DNA from: Triparma columacea
Lineage: Eukaryota; Sar; Bolidophyceae; Parmales; Triparmaceae
DNA: 17,929 nt
NCBI GenBank assembly: GCA_030267965.1
Contig: BRYA01000169.1
Location: 9,292-27,220, forward strand
Reading direction: 5' to 3'
This document shows positions 1 through 9,351 of this stretch, piece after piece. The notes beneath the pieces were generated by a model. It did not search any database. It saw only the letters and a list, made by a program, of their open reading frames with translations, and had not been told where the DNA came from. Numbering within the stretch: position 1 is the stretch's first letter; every line of letters begins with the position of its first letter. Made by a program: the position numbers and the translations under genes.

Positions 1-315
1 TTTTTCATTAAAAAGTGCGTTTTTAATTCGAAATAGGTAAGTAAAACGGAAATAAAAAGGTAGGTAGGTAGATATTAGCCGAAATGGCTCTTAACTATTT
101 AGGGAACATAGTGTCCAAATAGTTAGTTCAGGTTGCCCCTTGTGAAAAACTGATAAGATGAAATGTATTAAAAGACGCAGTTTTCAGTTTTCACATTTAA
201 AAAACAACAAGCTCACGAAACATGCTTCCTGTGCACACTACTTATAGTAACAACAAAATGAGGCGGGCCCCCTCATGGACACAAGGCCCAACATCTCCCT
301 CCCGCTCCTGTCCGC
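1..315. other. AT-rich intergenic region left of the HAD gene
   Basis: This is the 3' flank of the minus-strand HAD gene. It is AT-rich, with a short run of GGTA units at about 59-71. No coding exon, RNA gene or transposon is evident on either strand. It presumably holds the HAD gene's 3' untranslated region and the flank of a gene outside the window. Confidence 0.5.
59..71. repeat. Short GGTA tetranucleotide repeat
   Basis: Three consecutive GGTA units plus a partial one lie in intergenic DNA. It is a simple microsatellite with no sign of function. Confidence 0.6.
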
Positions 316-1347
316 TCACGCCCTCTCGATGGACACGACGGAGTTATTGTTGGTAACCCCGCGCACCGCCTTCCTGTTCGTAATCGGTGGGCTGGAGATC
401 TTCGTGACTCCGACGCTGCTGACAGCTGCCTTGTTGAGGAACCGTTCGGCGGCGTTCATGGCCTGCTCTTGGGAAATTTCGAGGTCTAGCTCCTCGGGCT
501 GCTGACAGATGTGCCTCATGTAGTCAGAGAGAAGCTCCAGCTGGCCGAGGATCATCAGGGGGGAGGGCTGGGAAAGGAACTTGACTGATTTGCAGAGGGC
601 ACCGAGCTGGGAGGAAACTATCTTCACGGCCGTTCTCTCCTCGAGCGAGTCGCCAAAGCTGATGATTTGTCGTCTCTCCTTGACCTTCATTGTGCCGACC
701 GGGCTAGGCTGGGAGCTCGAGGGCGGGGTGACTTGGTGGGGGAGGTCCTCATCGTTGCTAAAGGACTTGGACTTGTCCGGGCTTGTGGTGGGGATGTCCA
801 TGGGTTGAGCCGAAGGGGGCGAGGGTGGGAGAGAGGAGGCGGAAGGGGAGGTAGTGGAAGGGACATGACTGGCGGTGGCAGCATTCTTGGCCTCAATGTG
901 TTGTTGGAGCATTGCAGCTGCAGTCTCTCGTGAATCCTCCTCTCCAAAACCAAATATGTCATCCTGCTCGTCCATCTGGTGAAACCTCTCGTTAACTTCG
1001 TGTGCGAAAGCGGCCGCCTTCCAGCAGAGGGGTTGGCGGGGGTAGAGGCGTTCGTATCGTGTGCGGGCAGAAACAATCTCAACTTCATCAAGCAAAGGAA
1101 GAAGACTTGGCATGAACTTCCCAGCGCTGAACTTCACCCAACCCTCGTCAGAATTCGTGATAATAACGACATCGCCGCACGACTTGGCAAGGGCAATCAT
1201 CTCCTTGGTCTTGTGGCAAATGTTAAGGAAGGTGGCTTGGAGCTGCGGTGGGAAGTCTGCAATGGTGTCCTTCCCCAAGGCATCTATAGTCGATGAAGGG
1301 CAGATTGTATCATCCCAGTCAAATATCAGTACCGATCCTACGAGCAT
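316..1347 (-). CDS. HAD-superfamily (haloacid dehalogenase-like) protein, 343 aa
   Basis: Single-exon gene read leftward from the ATG at 1347. Motif I is seen as FDWDDT (residues 9-14; D10 and D12 are the expected nucleophile and acid/base). Motif II is IITNSDEGW (62-70, T64). K110 in the CWK stretch is a candidate motif III lysine. Motif IV is FGDSLEE (231-237). Conserved stretches such as KFMP, SARTRYE and VKFLSQPSP match a eukaryotic HAD family I know from other protists, in which the GDS motif is followed by a segment ending in a K-F-x-x-x-P-S-P pattern. A low-complexity Ser/Pro-rich insertion (about 120-222) separates motifs III and IV. A phosphatase role is inferred from the HAD fold; the substrate is unknown. 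No targeting peptide is visible, so it is probably cytosolic or nuclear. It is divergent from the membrane-protein gene at 1971. Confidence 0.85.
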   Translation of the reverse strand: MLVGSVLIFDWDDTICPSSTIDALGKDTIADFPPQLQATFLNICHKTKEMIALAKSCGDVVIITNSDEGWVKFSAGKFMPSLLPLLDEVEIVSARTRYERLYPRQPLCWKAAAFAHEVNERFHQMDEQDDIFGFGEEDSRETAAAMLQQHIEAKNAATASHVPSTTSPSASSLPPSPPSAQPMDIPTTSPDKSKSFSNDEDLPHQVTPPSSSQPSPVGTMKVKERRQIISFGDSLEERTAVKIVSSQLGALCKSVKFLSQPSPLMILGQLELLSDYMRHICQQPEELDLEISQEQAMNAAERFLNKAAVSSVGVTKISSPPITNRKAVRGVTNNNSVVSIERA

Positions 1348-1970
1348 ATTGAAGTAAAATGGGGATTAAAACGCGTCAAGTGGAGAAAAACATCAACAGA
1401 AACAATTGAGAATGGCGGCGGGAGGATGGGAGAGGGAATATCAGCGAAGGAGAGGGAAGGGAGGGGTTAATAAGGTATGAATTGGATGATTAGAGAGAAG
1501 TGGAGCCAGTTTTAAAGGGGCAAAAGAGGGAGCGAACGACGATGAAAGAGCAAAAATGGAGAGTTTCCCAGAGTCTTGCGAGAGAGAAGGGTTGGGCAGC
1601 TTTTTTCATCCTTCGTACACTTTAAACCATACTTTTAGGTCAGATACAAGTCGAGAATACCCCTGAACCACATACTTACGGTCAGAAGTTGCCATAACTT
1701 ATTCAGAAGAACCTTTTATTTGCAGGCAGATTTAACTTTTGGAGAGGGAAAGAGGTGACAGAGAAGCCCAAGAGACCCCCCAAGAGGCACTGGGAGGCTT
1801 TGGTTGGATTTTGGCCTCATTAATTATTTCCTCCTCCTCCCCACCACACTTTACGCACCTATTCCTATAAATCTTACCTCCAGGGGCAACTGTCTACTAT
1901 ACATCACCCGTCTAGTAATTCCAAGTGCCTTAACCTCTTAACTTAACCTCACTCACAACTGCTCGCCTTC
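1348..1970. promoter_or_regulatory. Divergent intergenic region between the HAD and membrane-protein genes
   Basis: These 623 bp lie between two divergent start codons, so they should hold both promoters. No coding exon is evident. The left half is purine-rich on the plus strand. The right part is pyrimidine-rich and contains a TATA-like element at 1866-1872. No other regulatory motif stood out. Confidence 0.5.
1866..1872 (+). promoter_or_regulatory. Candidate TATA-like element
   Basis: TATAAAT lies about 100 bp upstream of the ATG at 1971, followed by a pyrimidine-rich stretch that could hold the transcription start. Position and sequence fit a TATA box, but this is motif-level evidence only, and TATA use in these algae is not universal. 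Confidence 0.35.
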
Positions 1971-3773
1971 ATGGACAAATCATTGGCTCGCAAAGCCCCC
2001 ACAGCCGACATCCTTGATGACTTCCGTAAGGCAATGTCTGGAGTGCTCGAAAAAGTCTCCCATCACGACCTCGCTCAAATCAAGGCCTTTGTTGATCGAG
2101 AGGACATCCCCAGCAGTTTGTCCTTGGTCGCTCTCGCGTGCCTACAGGAGTTGGAGGAAAGGGGCAAGCGGGAGGCGAAAGAGGAAGAAGAGGCTAGTCA
2201 TGGGACCGAGAGAGCGCTGACATCGGTAGAAGCACCTGGTACCAGGAGGGGAGCAACACAGGAAAACAACATTCTTGATTCTCTGTTGAAGCTAGGGGAG
2301 AGGATGGACACCGATAAGGCTGCAATTAAGAGCGGCTTCAAGGAGGGTGAGGAAGCTCATAGCTTAGATATCACACTCAAGGAAGCGCTCGTTCAGACAA
2401 CATGGAATATTGGAGTCATGTTCCTCATATCTGCTTTGCTATGCGTCGTTACAGCAGGGGTAGTCTACGTATTTCGGAGTTTTCTACAAGGAGTCTCTAT
2501 CCGAGACGCCGCTTTACTTCAATTTGAAACTAACTCGACGATCGAGGATTACGGTCGAGAAGAGTTTGTGGATACTTACTCTGACGAGAGAGAAAGACGG
2601 ACAAAGCAATTTCTCAGTTTAGTATGCGCATTTTCTCATGCAAGCGCGAATGTGTTCGCTTTATTTGGGCTTGAGAAGGGCGTGCCATTGGTTTACTATT
2701 CCAGATTCTTCCTCCTTATGGCAATACCGGCGTTTTTGCCGACTGTTTATTACGCTTGTGGTGGCAAAAGTCTAGGGAGTGGCGTACTGATTGTCATTAT
2801 GTGCGTCTTTGCGGGGGCATGCACCGCATTACTCCCTGATCTCGCGGGTAAAGGCATTCGAGATTTGATGCAATTGGCTGTAAAAAGTGCCCGTGACAAA
2901 GTAGCCTCTGACAACGGAGAGATGGTGAAAGTAAAGACGAAGAAGACAATGAAACAACGACTGAAAACTGCCGTGATCACTGCCCTCCCCGGTCTCTTTA
3001 TCTTCGTAATGATCGTTGTGTATACGTCCCTTATATTCGCGCTCTACAATGCATATGACAACGACGCATGGAAAGCGGCAATCTCTGTGTTTGCTCTCTT
3101 GGTGAAAGTCACAGGCAACAAGGCTGAAATCAAACTTATCAAGTTCGTTGGCGATGGGGTTGGTGTTTGGGCTGCCGATTGCATGCTGTTTTCATATGAG
3201 TTCGCGACAGCGTTGCTCTGTAGGGTCCTCCAGCTATCTATCCCTTCCCAGCAGATTGCGCAGCTCATGTCGCTGTTCGGATGCATTTTAGAGATGGGCG
3301 TTAGGGTCTTCTTTTTCAACAACTACCTAAAGGATGGTTTGCGGAAGGGAGGGAAATGGACGGAAGAGGAAAAGGTTGCTTACAGGAAGAGGGGAATGCT
3401 GCGTGCACAGGATGGTAACAATGATATGGTTGTGGAATATTTGTCTTGTGCTGCAGCTGTATCAATCCTGATTTTCGCTGTACCTACGGGCGCATTAAAC
3501 CTCGAGGCAAGTCAAGCTGTGGATAGATCGCAAATCTATTCGATCGTCTTCTTTCAAGTAGGCCCGGAAGTCATACTGGACTTCTACTGCGTCTTCATGG
3601 AAGTTTTTGGAGGCTTGGGTGTCTTTCACTCAAAGTATTGGGACTTACATACAGGTGCAAAGACGACGGAGGGTCGGTGGAGGATCTTCGGGAACCTGAT
3701 GAAGAGTTTTGTAGCGAAGATATTTATGACTCTGACGTTCTCCTGTTTGATCCTCCTGTCAATCGCAAAGTGA
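1971..3773 (+). CDS. Multi-span membrane protein of unknown function, 600 aa
   Basis: Single-exon gene. Residues 1-140 are hydrophilic and probably soluble, with a Glu/Lys-rich patch at 60-80. Hydrophobic segments follow at about 146-168, 243-262, 269-289, 335-358, possibly 366-380, 400-420 and 430-449, then 487-508, 522-541 and 575-597, giving roughly 8 to 10 membrane spans. The stretch 300-330 is Lys-rich and should face the cytosol. There is no N-terminal signal peptide. I do not recognise the family: no transporter, channel or GPCR signature is obvious. The ATG was chosen because it opens the frame and follows a TATA-like element by about 100 bp. The gene is convergent with the bZIP-PAS gene, with about 250 bp between stop codons. 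Confidence 0.82.
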   Translation: MDKSLARKAPTADILDDFRKAMSGVLEKVSHHDLAQIKAFVDREDIPSSLSLVALACLQELEERGKREAKEEEEASHGTERALTSVEAPGTRRGATQENNILDSLLKLGERMDTDKAAIKSGFKEGEEAHSLDITLKEALVQTTWNIGVMFLISALLCVVTAGVVYVFRSFLQGVSIRDAALLQFETNSTIEDYGREEFVDTYSDERERRTKQFLSLVCAFSHASANVFALFGLEKGVPLVYYSRFFLLMAIPAFLPTVYYACGGKSLGSGVLIVIMCVFAGACTALLPDLAGKGIRDLMQLAVKSARDKVASDNGEMVKVKTKKTMKQRLKTAVITALPGLFIFVMIVVYTSLIFALYNAYDNDAWKAAISVFALLVKVTGNKAEIKLIKFVGDGVGVWAADCMLFSYEFATALLCRVLQLSIPSQQIAQLMSLFGCILEMGVRVFFFNNYLKDGLRKGGKWTEEEKVAYRKRGMLRAQDGNNDMVVEYLSCAAAVSILIFAVPTGALNLEASQAVDRSQIYSIVFFQVGPEVILDFYCVFMEVFGGLGVFHSKYWDLHTGAKTTEGRWRIFGNLMKSFVAKIFMTLTFSCLILLSIAK

Positions 3774-4023
3774 CGAAGCAAGCATGGAACGGTGAAAAGG
3801 ATAAAAAAAAAATATAAAAAAAATTGGAAAAATCAAAACTCTTTTGTTGTTGTCAAAGCTCTTTTTACAACTGCCTTGTGTGGGAGGCAATTGAGGAAAA
3901 AGTTAATCGTCGATGGATCTCGCGACCTGTTTCGCGTCATTATGACGCAAAAAAAGACAGAAGTATTCTTAAGTAACCCTAAAAAATAAAAAATAATTAA
4001 CACCCCACGCCCCTCCCTTCTCT
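3774..4023. other. AT-rich convergent 3' region
   Basis: The segment between the stop codons of two convergent genes. It is rich in A-runs and AATAAA-like words usable on both strands, as expected for 3' untranslated regions. It also carries an inverted pair of TGACGC half-sites at 3934-3948. Confidence 0.5.
3934..3948. repeat. 15-nt palindrome made of two TGACGC half-sites
   Basis: Two 7-nt arms are perfect inverted copies around a single T. Each arm holds the TGACG core bound by many bZIP proteins. It lies just beyond the 3' end of the bZIP-PAS gene. A binding role is inference. Confidence 0.45.
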
Positions 4024-6877
4024 TCACTCGAGCATCTTTTCGAGTGCGTCGTAGCTCTCCATGACGTCATCCCTGTTGAGCTGCCTGGCAACGACGAGGA
4101 AGTAGTTGGAGCCGTATTTCTTGTCAGGCATGGGGACGAAGTTCAGGAACGTCACCGTGGTCCAGCCGCTCCTCTTGTAGTGAATGATGGTGTCGCACGT
4201 AGAATAGTTCTTTGTGGCTTTTTCAATCATTTCCTTGAGCCTCTTGAGGCTGCGAGTTGCAGACAGAGGCGGTTGCGTTAACGAGGGTTAGTAGATTATA
4301 GTGGAATGTTACGGAAGCTCCGGTCACCCATAAATGTCCCCCCCTCTTCTTACCTCTTCTTCTCGAACTTGGCGTTCACGTTATTTTCATCGTCCATGTT
4401 ATAGTGCATTGTCAGCATCTCCAGCAGGGTCTTGCCCTCGCACTCCCTGTTGGTAAGGTCCCAGAGCTTCATCCAAGTTTCATTGACGTGGGTAATCTGG
4501 TGGGGGTCCGAGAGGGTACAGATGAGCCTCGGCTCGTTCGATATCGACAGGGCCATATCGAGGGTGTTGGGGACCATGTGGTTTGCTGCAGTGTTGTCTT
4601 CGGACGCATGGTCGAGGAACTTCAGCTGCTGCATCACGCTCATGACGTCGTACATCATGTCCACGTTCTTGAGCCTCTGGGAGGAGTCAAAGGTGCACTT
4701 GGCCATGCCATGCACTTCCAGCTCCGTCGCGGCTCCTAGGTCTTCGGCGTTTATGCTTTTGAGCGACCACTTGCACATGAAGCCCTCAGCACAGCAAAAG
4801 ATGTCCGTTTCGTTCACAATGTATTCGGCAATGATCTCCCCTCGTGCGGTGCATTCGTCCTTGTTGACGGAGTTGATGCTTCTATTCGAAGAAGTGACGG
4901 AGACATTAAGTGAGGGTTCGTAGCTCCTGACAATCAACTGCGAGTTCCTCTCCCTATCCTCCCCACTCCCTCCATCGTTGTCGGACCCGGACCCGTCATT
5001 CTTGGAAGAGTCCCTTGTTCCGTCCGAGGAGGGCGGGGCGGCCGGAGCGGCGAAGGAGGGGGTCGGCACGGCGGCCTTCTTCCCCAAACCCTGGAAGGCT
5101 GGTAGGTTGACGACGGGAGCGCGGGCAAGCCGAAGTTCGAGGCTATTTTCTTTTGGGAGAGGAGGGTGGCTGGGGGCGACGGAGGATTTTGGGGGTGGAG
5201 GAGGGGCTATTTCTGCAGCAGTTCCGGCTCCTGCGGAGGGTGCCAGTTGACTTTTTTGGGGCACCACGCCGCTGTTGTTGCTTTCGGACCCTAGCGATAC
5301 TATGGAGGGGTTGGAGCCTTTGCTATTCTGCGCCTGGCTTTTCTTTTTGCCCGTCGCGGGAGGGTCAGGGATGGACGGTGCATTGTAGTCATGTTGGTGG
5401 ACCGACGAAGAAGAGGTGTCGGAGATAGTGTCTGCAGCAGTCGCACCCTCGCCGTCGCCCTCGCTGCTGGCGGAGGAAGACGCAGAGGCCTTGTTGCTGC
5501 TGCTTCCCTCATCAGGGGGAGGCACAGTGGTAGCTGACGAGGAGGAGGACTTGGAGACCTGAGGGTGGTCGGGGAGGTTGGAGGGAGGGTGGTGTTAGTT
5601 TACGATTTGAACCATTAGAGGAGTGAATTCGACTCTCGCGAATCTCATGCACGACGCACCTGCAACGCATTGGCCCCACTTTCTCCCTTGGACACCACCT
5701 TCTCATTTTTCAGGCGTTCGATGAAGGCTGGGTTCTTCCCGGTGAATATGTTGAGCCTCTTGTGGAGCCAGCGGGGGTTGTGGACCCCTAGGTTCTGGAG
5801 CATGACCTTAAGGCTGACGGAGTCGTCAACCATTTCGTCGGTGCCCATGACTACCCTAACGTTCCCAGAGTACATGGTCTGGTGACGGTCGAACGAACGG
5901 AAGGGCGTGATGGGCTGGACGAAAGTGAACTCGGGGGCAAGGATGGCGTTCCACCTGCCGACGTCAGTCTCCCCTCCCGCGTGCAGGTCGAAAAAGGTGC
6001 GCAGGACCCACTTTCGGACCTTGAAGCCCTCCTCAGCGCGCTCCTTCATGATCTTCGCCTCTTGCTCCCGGAGTTCCCGCTCCTGTGTGAGCCTGGTGAC
6101 CTCGTCGGAAAGGAGGTTCACGTAGGCTTTCTTTCGAAGGCGGGTGGAGCGGGCGTGTGCGCGGTTACGCTCGCGGTTCTGACGAGCTTTCTCCTCAGGC
6201 TCTAAGTCAGGCTTGCTCCTCTTCCCTCCCCCCTCCTCGCCCCTCTTCTGCTCCTCCTCGTTCTTTTCCTTCTCAAGCAGCTTCTGGACATCCTTCGCCG
6301 CTGCATCCTTGAGCATCTTGTGCATCTCCTCGTTCGAGGAGGTAATCGAGCCCCCGGCGCTCAGGACCGAGCCTCCCGTCGTGGTTGGTTGGGGTGCAGC
6401 AAACGAGGTTTCAACCTTGGCCGGACCCGAGGGGAGAAGGCCCATCATCTCCAGCTCCCCCCTGACAAGGAAAGCGTTGGGGGCGGAGACGCCATTCCTC
6501 GCCATCTCATTCGCCGAGACCGAGAGAAAGGAATTAATATCCGGGGGATGATTGAGGGTCGGGTACATCATCTGGGGGGGCGTCTGACCCCAGGGGTCGC
6601 CTAAGTATGCAGACTGCCCAGCGTGTGCAGTGAGCTGGTTTGGTAGCACTAGGGGCGGATGCTCGATAGCACTAGGTGCATATGAAGCAACGGGCTGATT
6701 AATTGACGCGTGCAGAGGGATTCCACCGCCCTCAGCTCCCGCCCCAAACCCCCCAAGCTCCTCAGCTCGAATCCCCGCCTGCAGCAGAGCAGTGTCTACA
6801 TCTTTTAGGGCACTGGGGGAATCTTTAGACTGTACTTTAGCAGACCCTTTACTCGATCTCTTAACTCCTCTCGCCAT
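4024..6877 (-). CDS. bZIP-PAS transcription factor, three exons, 882 aa
   Basis: Exons in transcript order are 6877-5660, 5558-4354 and 4249-4024. The first intron has a CAG/GTGCGT donor and CTCAG acceptor (phase 0); the second has an AG/GTAAGA donor and CGCAG acceptor (phase 2). The joined frame is open to a stop at 4024. Residues about 228-285 form a bZIP: a basic region with NRERNRAHARSTRLRKK (N-x7-R spacing) and a short leucine-zipper-like helix. A conserved block at about 288-380 follows. Low-complexity Ser/Pro/Gly-rich sequence fills about 395-620, a second conserved block lies at about 643-722, and a PAS domain spans about 747-875, cut by intron 2. Bolidophytes and diatoms have many such bZIP-PAS proteins. 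The PAS has GKTLLEML where a LOV domain has its GxNCRFLQ flavin motif, so it is not an aureochrome photoreceptor. Predicted to act in the nucleus; the ligand or partner is unknown. Confidence 0.87.
4061..4070. promoter_or_regulatory. Perfect CRE-type palindrome inside the last exon of the bZIP-PAS gene
   Basis: ATGACGTCAT is the consensus CRE/ATF bZIP site. Here it is coding sequence near the C-terminus of the bZIP-PAS protein, so it may be coincidence of codon choice. Confidence 0.3.
4250..4353 (-). other. Intron 2 of the bZIP-PAS gene
   Basis: A 104-nt intron with a GTAAGA donor at 4353 and CAG acceptor ending at 4250, phase 2. It interrupts the PAS domain between the helical region and its last beta-strands. 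Both sides together restore a continuous PAS sequence. Confidence 0.88.
5559..5659 (-). other. Intron 1 of the bZIP-PAS gene
   Basis: A 101-nt intron with a GTGCGT donor after CAG and a pyrimidine-rich acceptor ending CTCAG, phase 0. It joins the bZIP exon to the low-complexity/PAS exon, which has no ATG near its 5' end and so cannot easily be a separate gene. Confidence 0.85.
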
Positions 6878-6984
6878 GATCCCCGAAGCTCCTGTATTTC
6901 AGTAAAAAAAGTGGCCTTCCCTATGAACTTCAGTCGGATTATGTTTCCAATTTGGTCTTTTTTTGTCCTTTTCAGCCCTTATAC

Positions 6985-6992
6985 TGACGTAA
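6985..6992 (+). promoter_or_regulatory. Candidate bZIP binding site (TGACGTAA) upstream of the bZIP-PAS gene
   Basis: TGACGTAA lies about 108 bp upstream of the bZIP-PAS start codon. TGACGT is the core recognised by aureochrome-type and other bZIP factors, so this could be an autoregulatory site. Motif evidence only. Confidence 0.35.
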
Positions 6993-7322
6993 TTGGGCAA
7001 TAACTTGATGTGGTAGGGCAAATACCGGCTAACTAATACCTAGGTATCGAGAGAATAACTAACAAGAACGAAAAAGCCTGGGTGAAACAATTGAAGTTCT
7101 TGGGTCCATCATATTTCTCATTCTTGGGGAGAAATTAAGAAAGAAAAATACTGATTCTGGACATTAAAAGAACACTTTACGTCCTGAAAAATTACTGCCA
7201 GGCAGAGGGAGTACATGAAGATGGCTTATGTCTCAATTTGAGTCATCTCGTTCAAACTCAAAGCCTCCATTTATTCATTCTTCTTGAAAATCTCATTTCC
7301 CCCAAAATCCTGGTTTCCCCAA

Positions 7323-7328
7323 TGACGT
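7323..7328 (+). promoter_or_regulatory. Second TGACGT core in the same intergenic region
   Basis: A second copy of the TGACGT core, about 450 bp upstream of the bZIP-PAS start. A six-base match is weak alone; it is listed because it shares the region with the site at 6985. Confidence 0.2.
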
Positions 7329-7848
7329 ACTAGCCCATCTCAACTCCCCTCTCCCGCCATCTCTGGCTTTCGCCTATCTTCCACTTATAGATGTAGGCTC
7401 GTGTACACCGAAGCCGCACTTTTGGTGGAGGTTGCTGTCCTATTGAAAAAGAACCACTACCCCCCTCCACCCCTTCCAGGTGCAACTGGGGGTCAATATC
7501 AATCAACAGTCCATTGAAGGGGAATGTAATGGTCTTAAACCCAATATCTCAATTGATGATTAGCACTACCGAACATTGAAACTTGAGAAACACGCGTTTG
7601 GGATATATTTTGAGAAATGTTTGGTTCGGGGAGGTTCGGTCACAAGATATTTCCCCCGCTTGGGCACACGTTCTTTCGACAGTAGGACTCAAAAACGTAC
7701 CCAAGTCTAGTTTTATCCGAAAAGCTGCACATCGGGCCGGAGGACTTGATTATCAATATTAAATATAAGTATGAGGCGATGTTGACAGACTGGGCCAGTC
7801 CCTAAAACCGTAATCCTCCCATTCTCGCTCAATCGTATATTATCGTTA

Positions 7849-7863
7849 CCCCCCCCCCCCCCC
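7849..7863. repeat. 15-nt C homopolymer in a C-rich tract
   Basis: An uninterrupted run of 15 C, followed by more C-rich sequence up to the VIPP1 stop codon at 7887. It lies in the VIPP1 3' region, where the transcript would carry a long G run. Length is prone to sequencing error. Confidence 0.75.
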
Positions 7864-7886
7864 TCCCCTTCCCCCTCCCCCCCGAC

Positions 7887-9073
7887 TTACAGTCCAGCCT
7901 CTCTCTTGAGTCTCTCCAGTTCCGCATCCTCCCCTTCTCCCCCCCCCTCAATTGCCTTGGTCTCCCCCCCTCCTCCCCCCAGCATTTTCTTCATCTCCTC
8001 CAGCTCGTCGTCCACCTTGCTCTTGCTCTCAAGGGCCTTGAACTTCTCCTCCGTGCTCCCCCCCGGGCCAAGGTACCCCTTGTTGAAGTCCTCTGCGACC
8101 TCAGCTGCCGCCTCCAGGGCCTCGACCTTCTCCTCCATTCGTTCCCAGGCGTCGACGGAGCCCTTACCGGAGACCCCGGACATGAGGTCATTAACGGCCT
8201 TGGTGGACTGGGCGGTGCGAGCGCGGGCGACCATTTGCTCCTTCTTGGCCTAAGAAAGGGAAGGGGATGATGAGCGAAGAGGCGAAAGGTTGTTGGGCTA
8301 TGGGTGAGGATTGTGCGACGACCGACTCGGCTCAAGGGACTTGGCCGATTCGCTCTGTTTACTCTCTCACTCCTCTGGTTCCCTTACTCCCTTAGTTCTC
8401 TTGGCTCCCCCACCCCCTTCCTTCTGCTCACCTTGCTCTCCAATATCTTGCCCTCCAAGAGCTCCATCCCTTCTTTCAACTTCCCCAAGCTAGCCTCCTG
8501 AGTCTCGATCTGCGCCCTCAGTGTCTCCGCCTTCTCCTCCGCCACCTGCCTCCTCTGCAGCGCCTCCTTGGCCAGTTCCTCCTCCCCCGCCCTAAGTGCA
8601 GTCTCAGCCCTCGTCCTCCATTCCCCAGACATCTTGACGGAGACGTCCATCTCCTTGGAGAGCCGGCGAACGCTGGCGGTAACCTCGGCGTAGCTTTGCC
8701 TAACCTTCACGAGGTCACCCTGCATGTCCTCGAGGGCCTGGGTCATAATCTTCTCAGGATCCTCAAGCTTCTTGGCAATATTGTTAAGGTTGGCCTTCGC
8801 AACGCGGGAGAAACGGTCGAACAGATTGTAGAGGGATGTCGGTTGACGCCCGTACATGCCACCGCACTTGCCACCTTGCATCCCAGTGGTAATGACTCCA
8901 CATGGAGCCCGTTGAATTTGAGGGCTGTTAGTTATGAATGCGTGATTGGAACGAGTCACAGGTAAGTTAGAGTAAGGCAAAAACGAGTAAGATGAATGAA
9001 ACGAGGAAAGCGTCAGCAGGAGAGCCAGGAGGATTGTGGGGAGGGGCAGAGTCGGAGATGGGATGGAGGACAT
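7887..9073 (-). CDS. VIPP1: VIPP1/IM30 plastid membrane-maintenance protein (PspA family), two exons, 334 aa
   Basis: Exons are 9073-8432 and 8249-7887, joined phase 0 (AAG/GTGAGC donor, TTAG acceptor), restoring an ILESK-AKKEQ helix typical of the family. Residues 1-30 are a secretory signal peptide (hydrophobic core about 9-21). Cleavage is expected before F31 in YS-FLP, the phenylalanine-led start of a transit peptide for a secondary red plastid. The PspA/IM30 domain runs from about residue 81 (LYNLFDRFSRVAKANLNNI, then EDPEKIM) to the end, nearly all alpha-helical coiled coil. VIPP1 forms ESCRT-III-like rings and rods that support thylakoid biogenesis and repair. The C-terminus has a Gly-rich linker and a last short helix (AELERLKREAGL). 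Divergent from the gene at 9352. Confidence 0.93.
8250..8431 (-). other. Intron of VIPP1
   Basis: A 182-nt intron with a GTGAGC donor and pyrimidine-rich CTTTCTTAG acceptor, phase 0. Splicing joins two halves of one PspA-family helix without loss. Confidence 0.9.
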
Positions 9074-9351
9074 ATTTTGGCCTTACAAGCTATTTAAGAG
9101 ATTTTATTGGTATGATAAGGTAAGCAAGATAATAGAGACTGCTCAATGAGAGAGAGTGAAGTTAGATTATCAAGAATGCTGAAGAAAGGACAAATTGAAG
9201 GTTTGGGTGTTTGGGTGCTTCTTCGGTGTGAAAAAGGAGTTCAACAGGAAAATTTCCTATTTTTTCAACACCGTTGACCGTTGAAACATAAAACAGCTTC
9301 CCGGCGTTACCTATTATACTTTTCGTACATTACCACTAGCATTATCTTTCA
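9074..9351. promoter_or_regulatory. Divergent promoter region between VIPP1 and the gene at 9352
   Basis: Two hundred and seventy-eight AT-rich bases between divergent start codons. No coding exon or clear TATA box. Both promoters are expected here if the 9352 start is correct. Confidence 0.4.

Larger units (their letters stand above)
6878..7886. other. 1-kb gene-free region between VIPP1 and the bZIP-PAS gene
   Basis: The longest gap in the window. It should hold the bZIP-PAS promoter (right next to 6877) and the 3' flank of VIPP1. I see no open frame, tRNA, or repeat family. It contains two TGACGT bZIP-type cores (6985 and 7323) and ends in a 15-nt C run and C-rich tract at 7849-7883. Confidence 0.55.

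Noticed and set aside
687..1091. Minus-strand Pro/Arg-rich frame of 134 codons inside the HAD gene
   Set aside because: Out-of-frame shadow of the HAD gene's low-complexity insertion.
3792..4027. Short frames on both strands in the AT-rich 3' region
   Set aside because: Lys/Asn/Phe-rich products of A/T runs between two convergent genes, with no protein-like features.
4350..5525. Treating the PAS-containing exon as a separate gene
   Set aside because: It would start from GTG within low-complexity sequence, while a phase-0 intron joins it cleanly to the bZIP exon and the pair matches the stramenopile bZIP-PAS layout.
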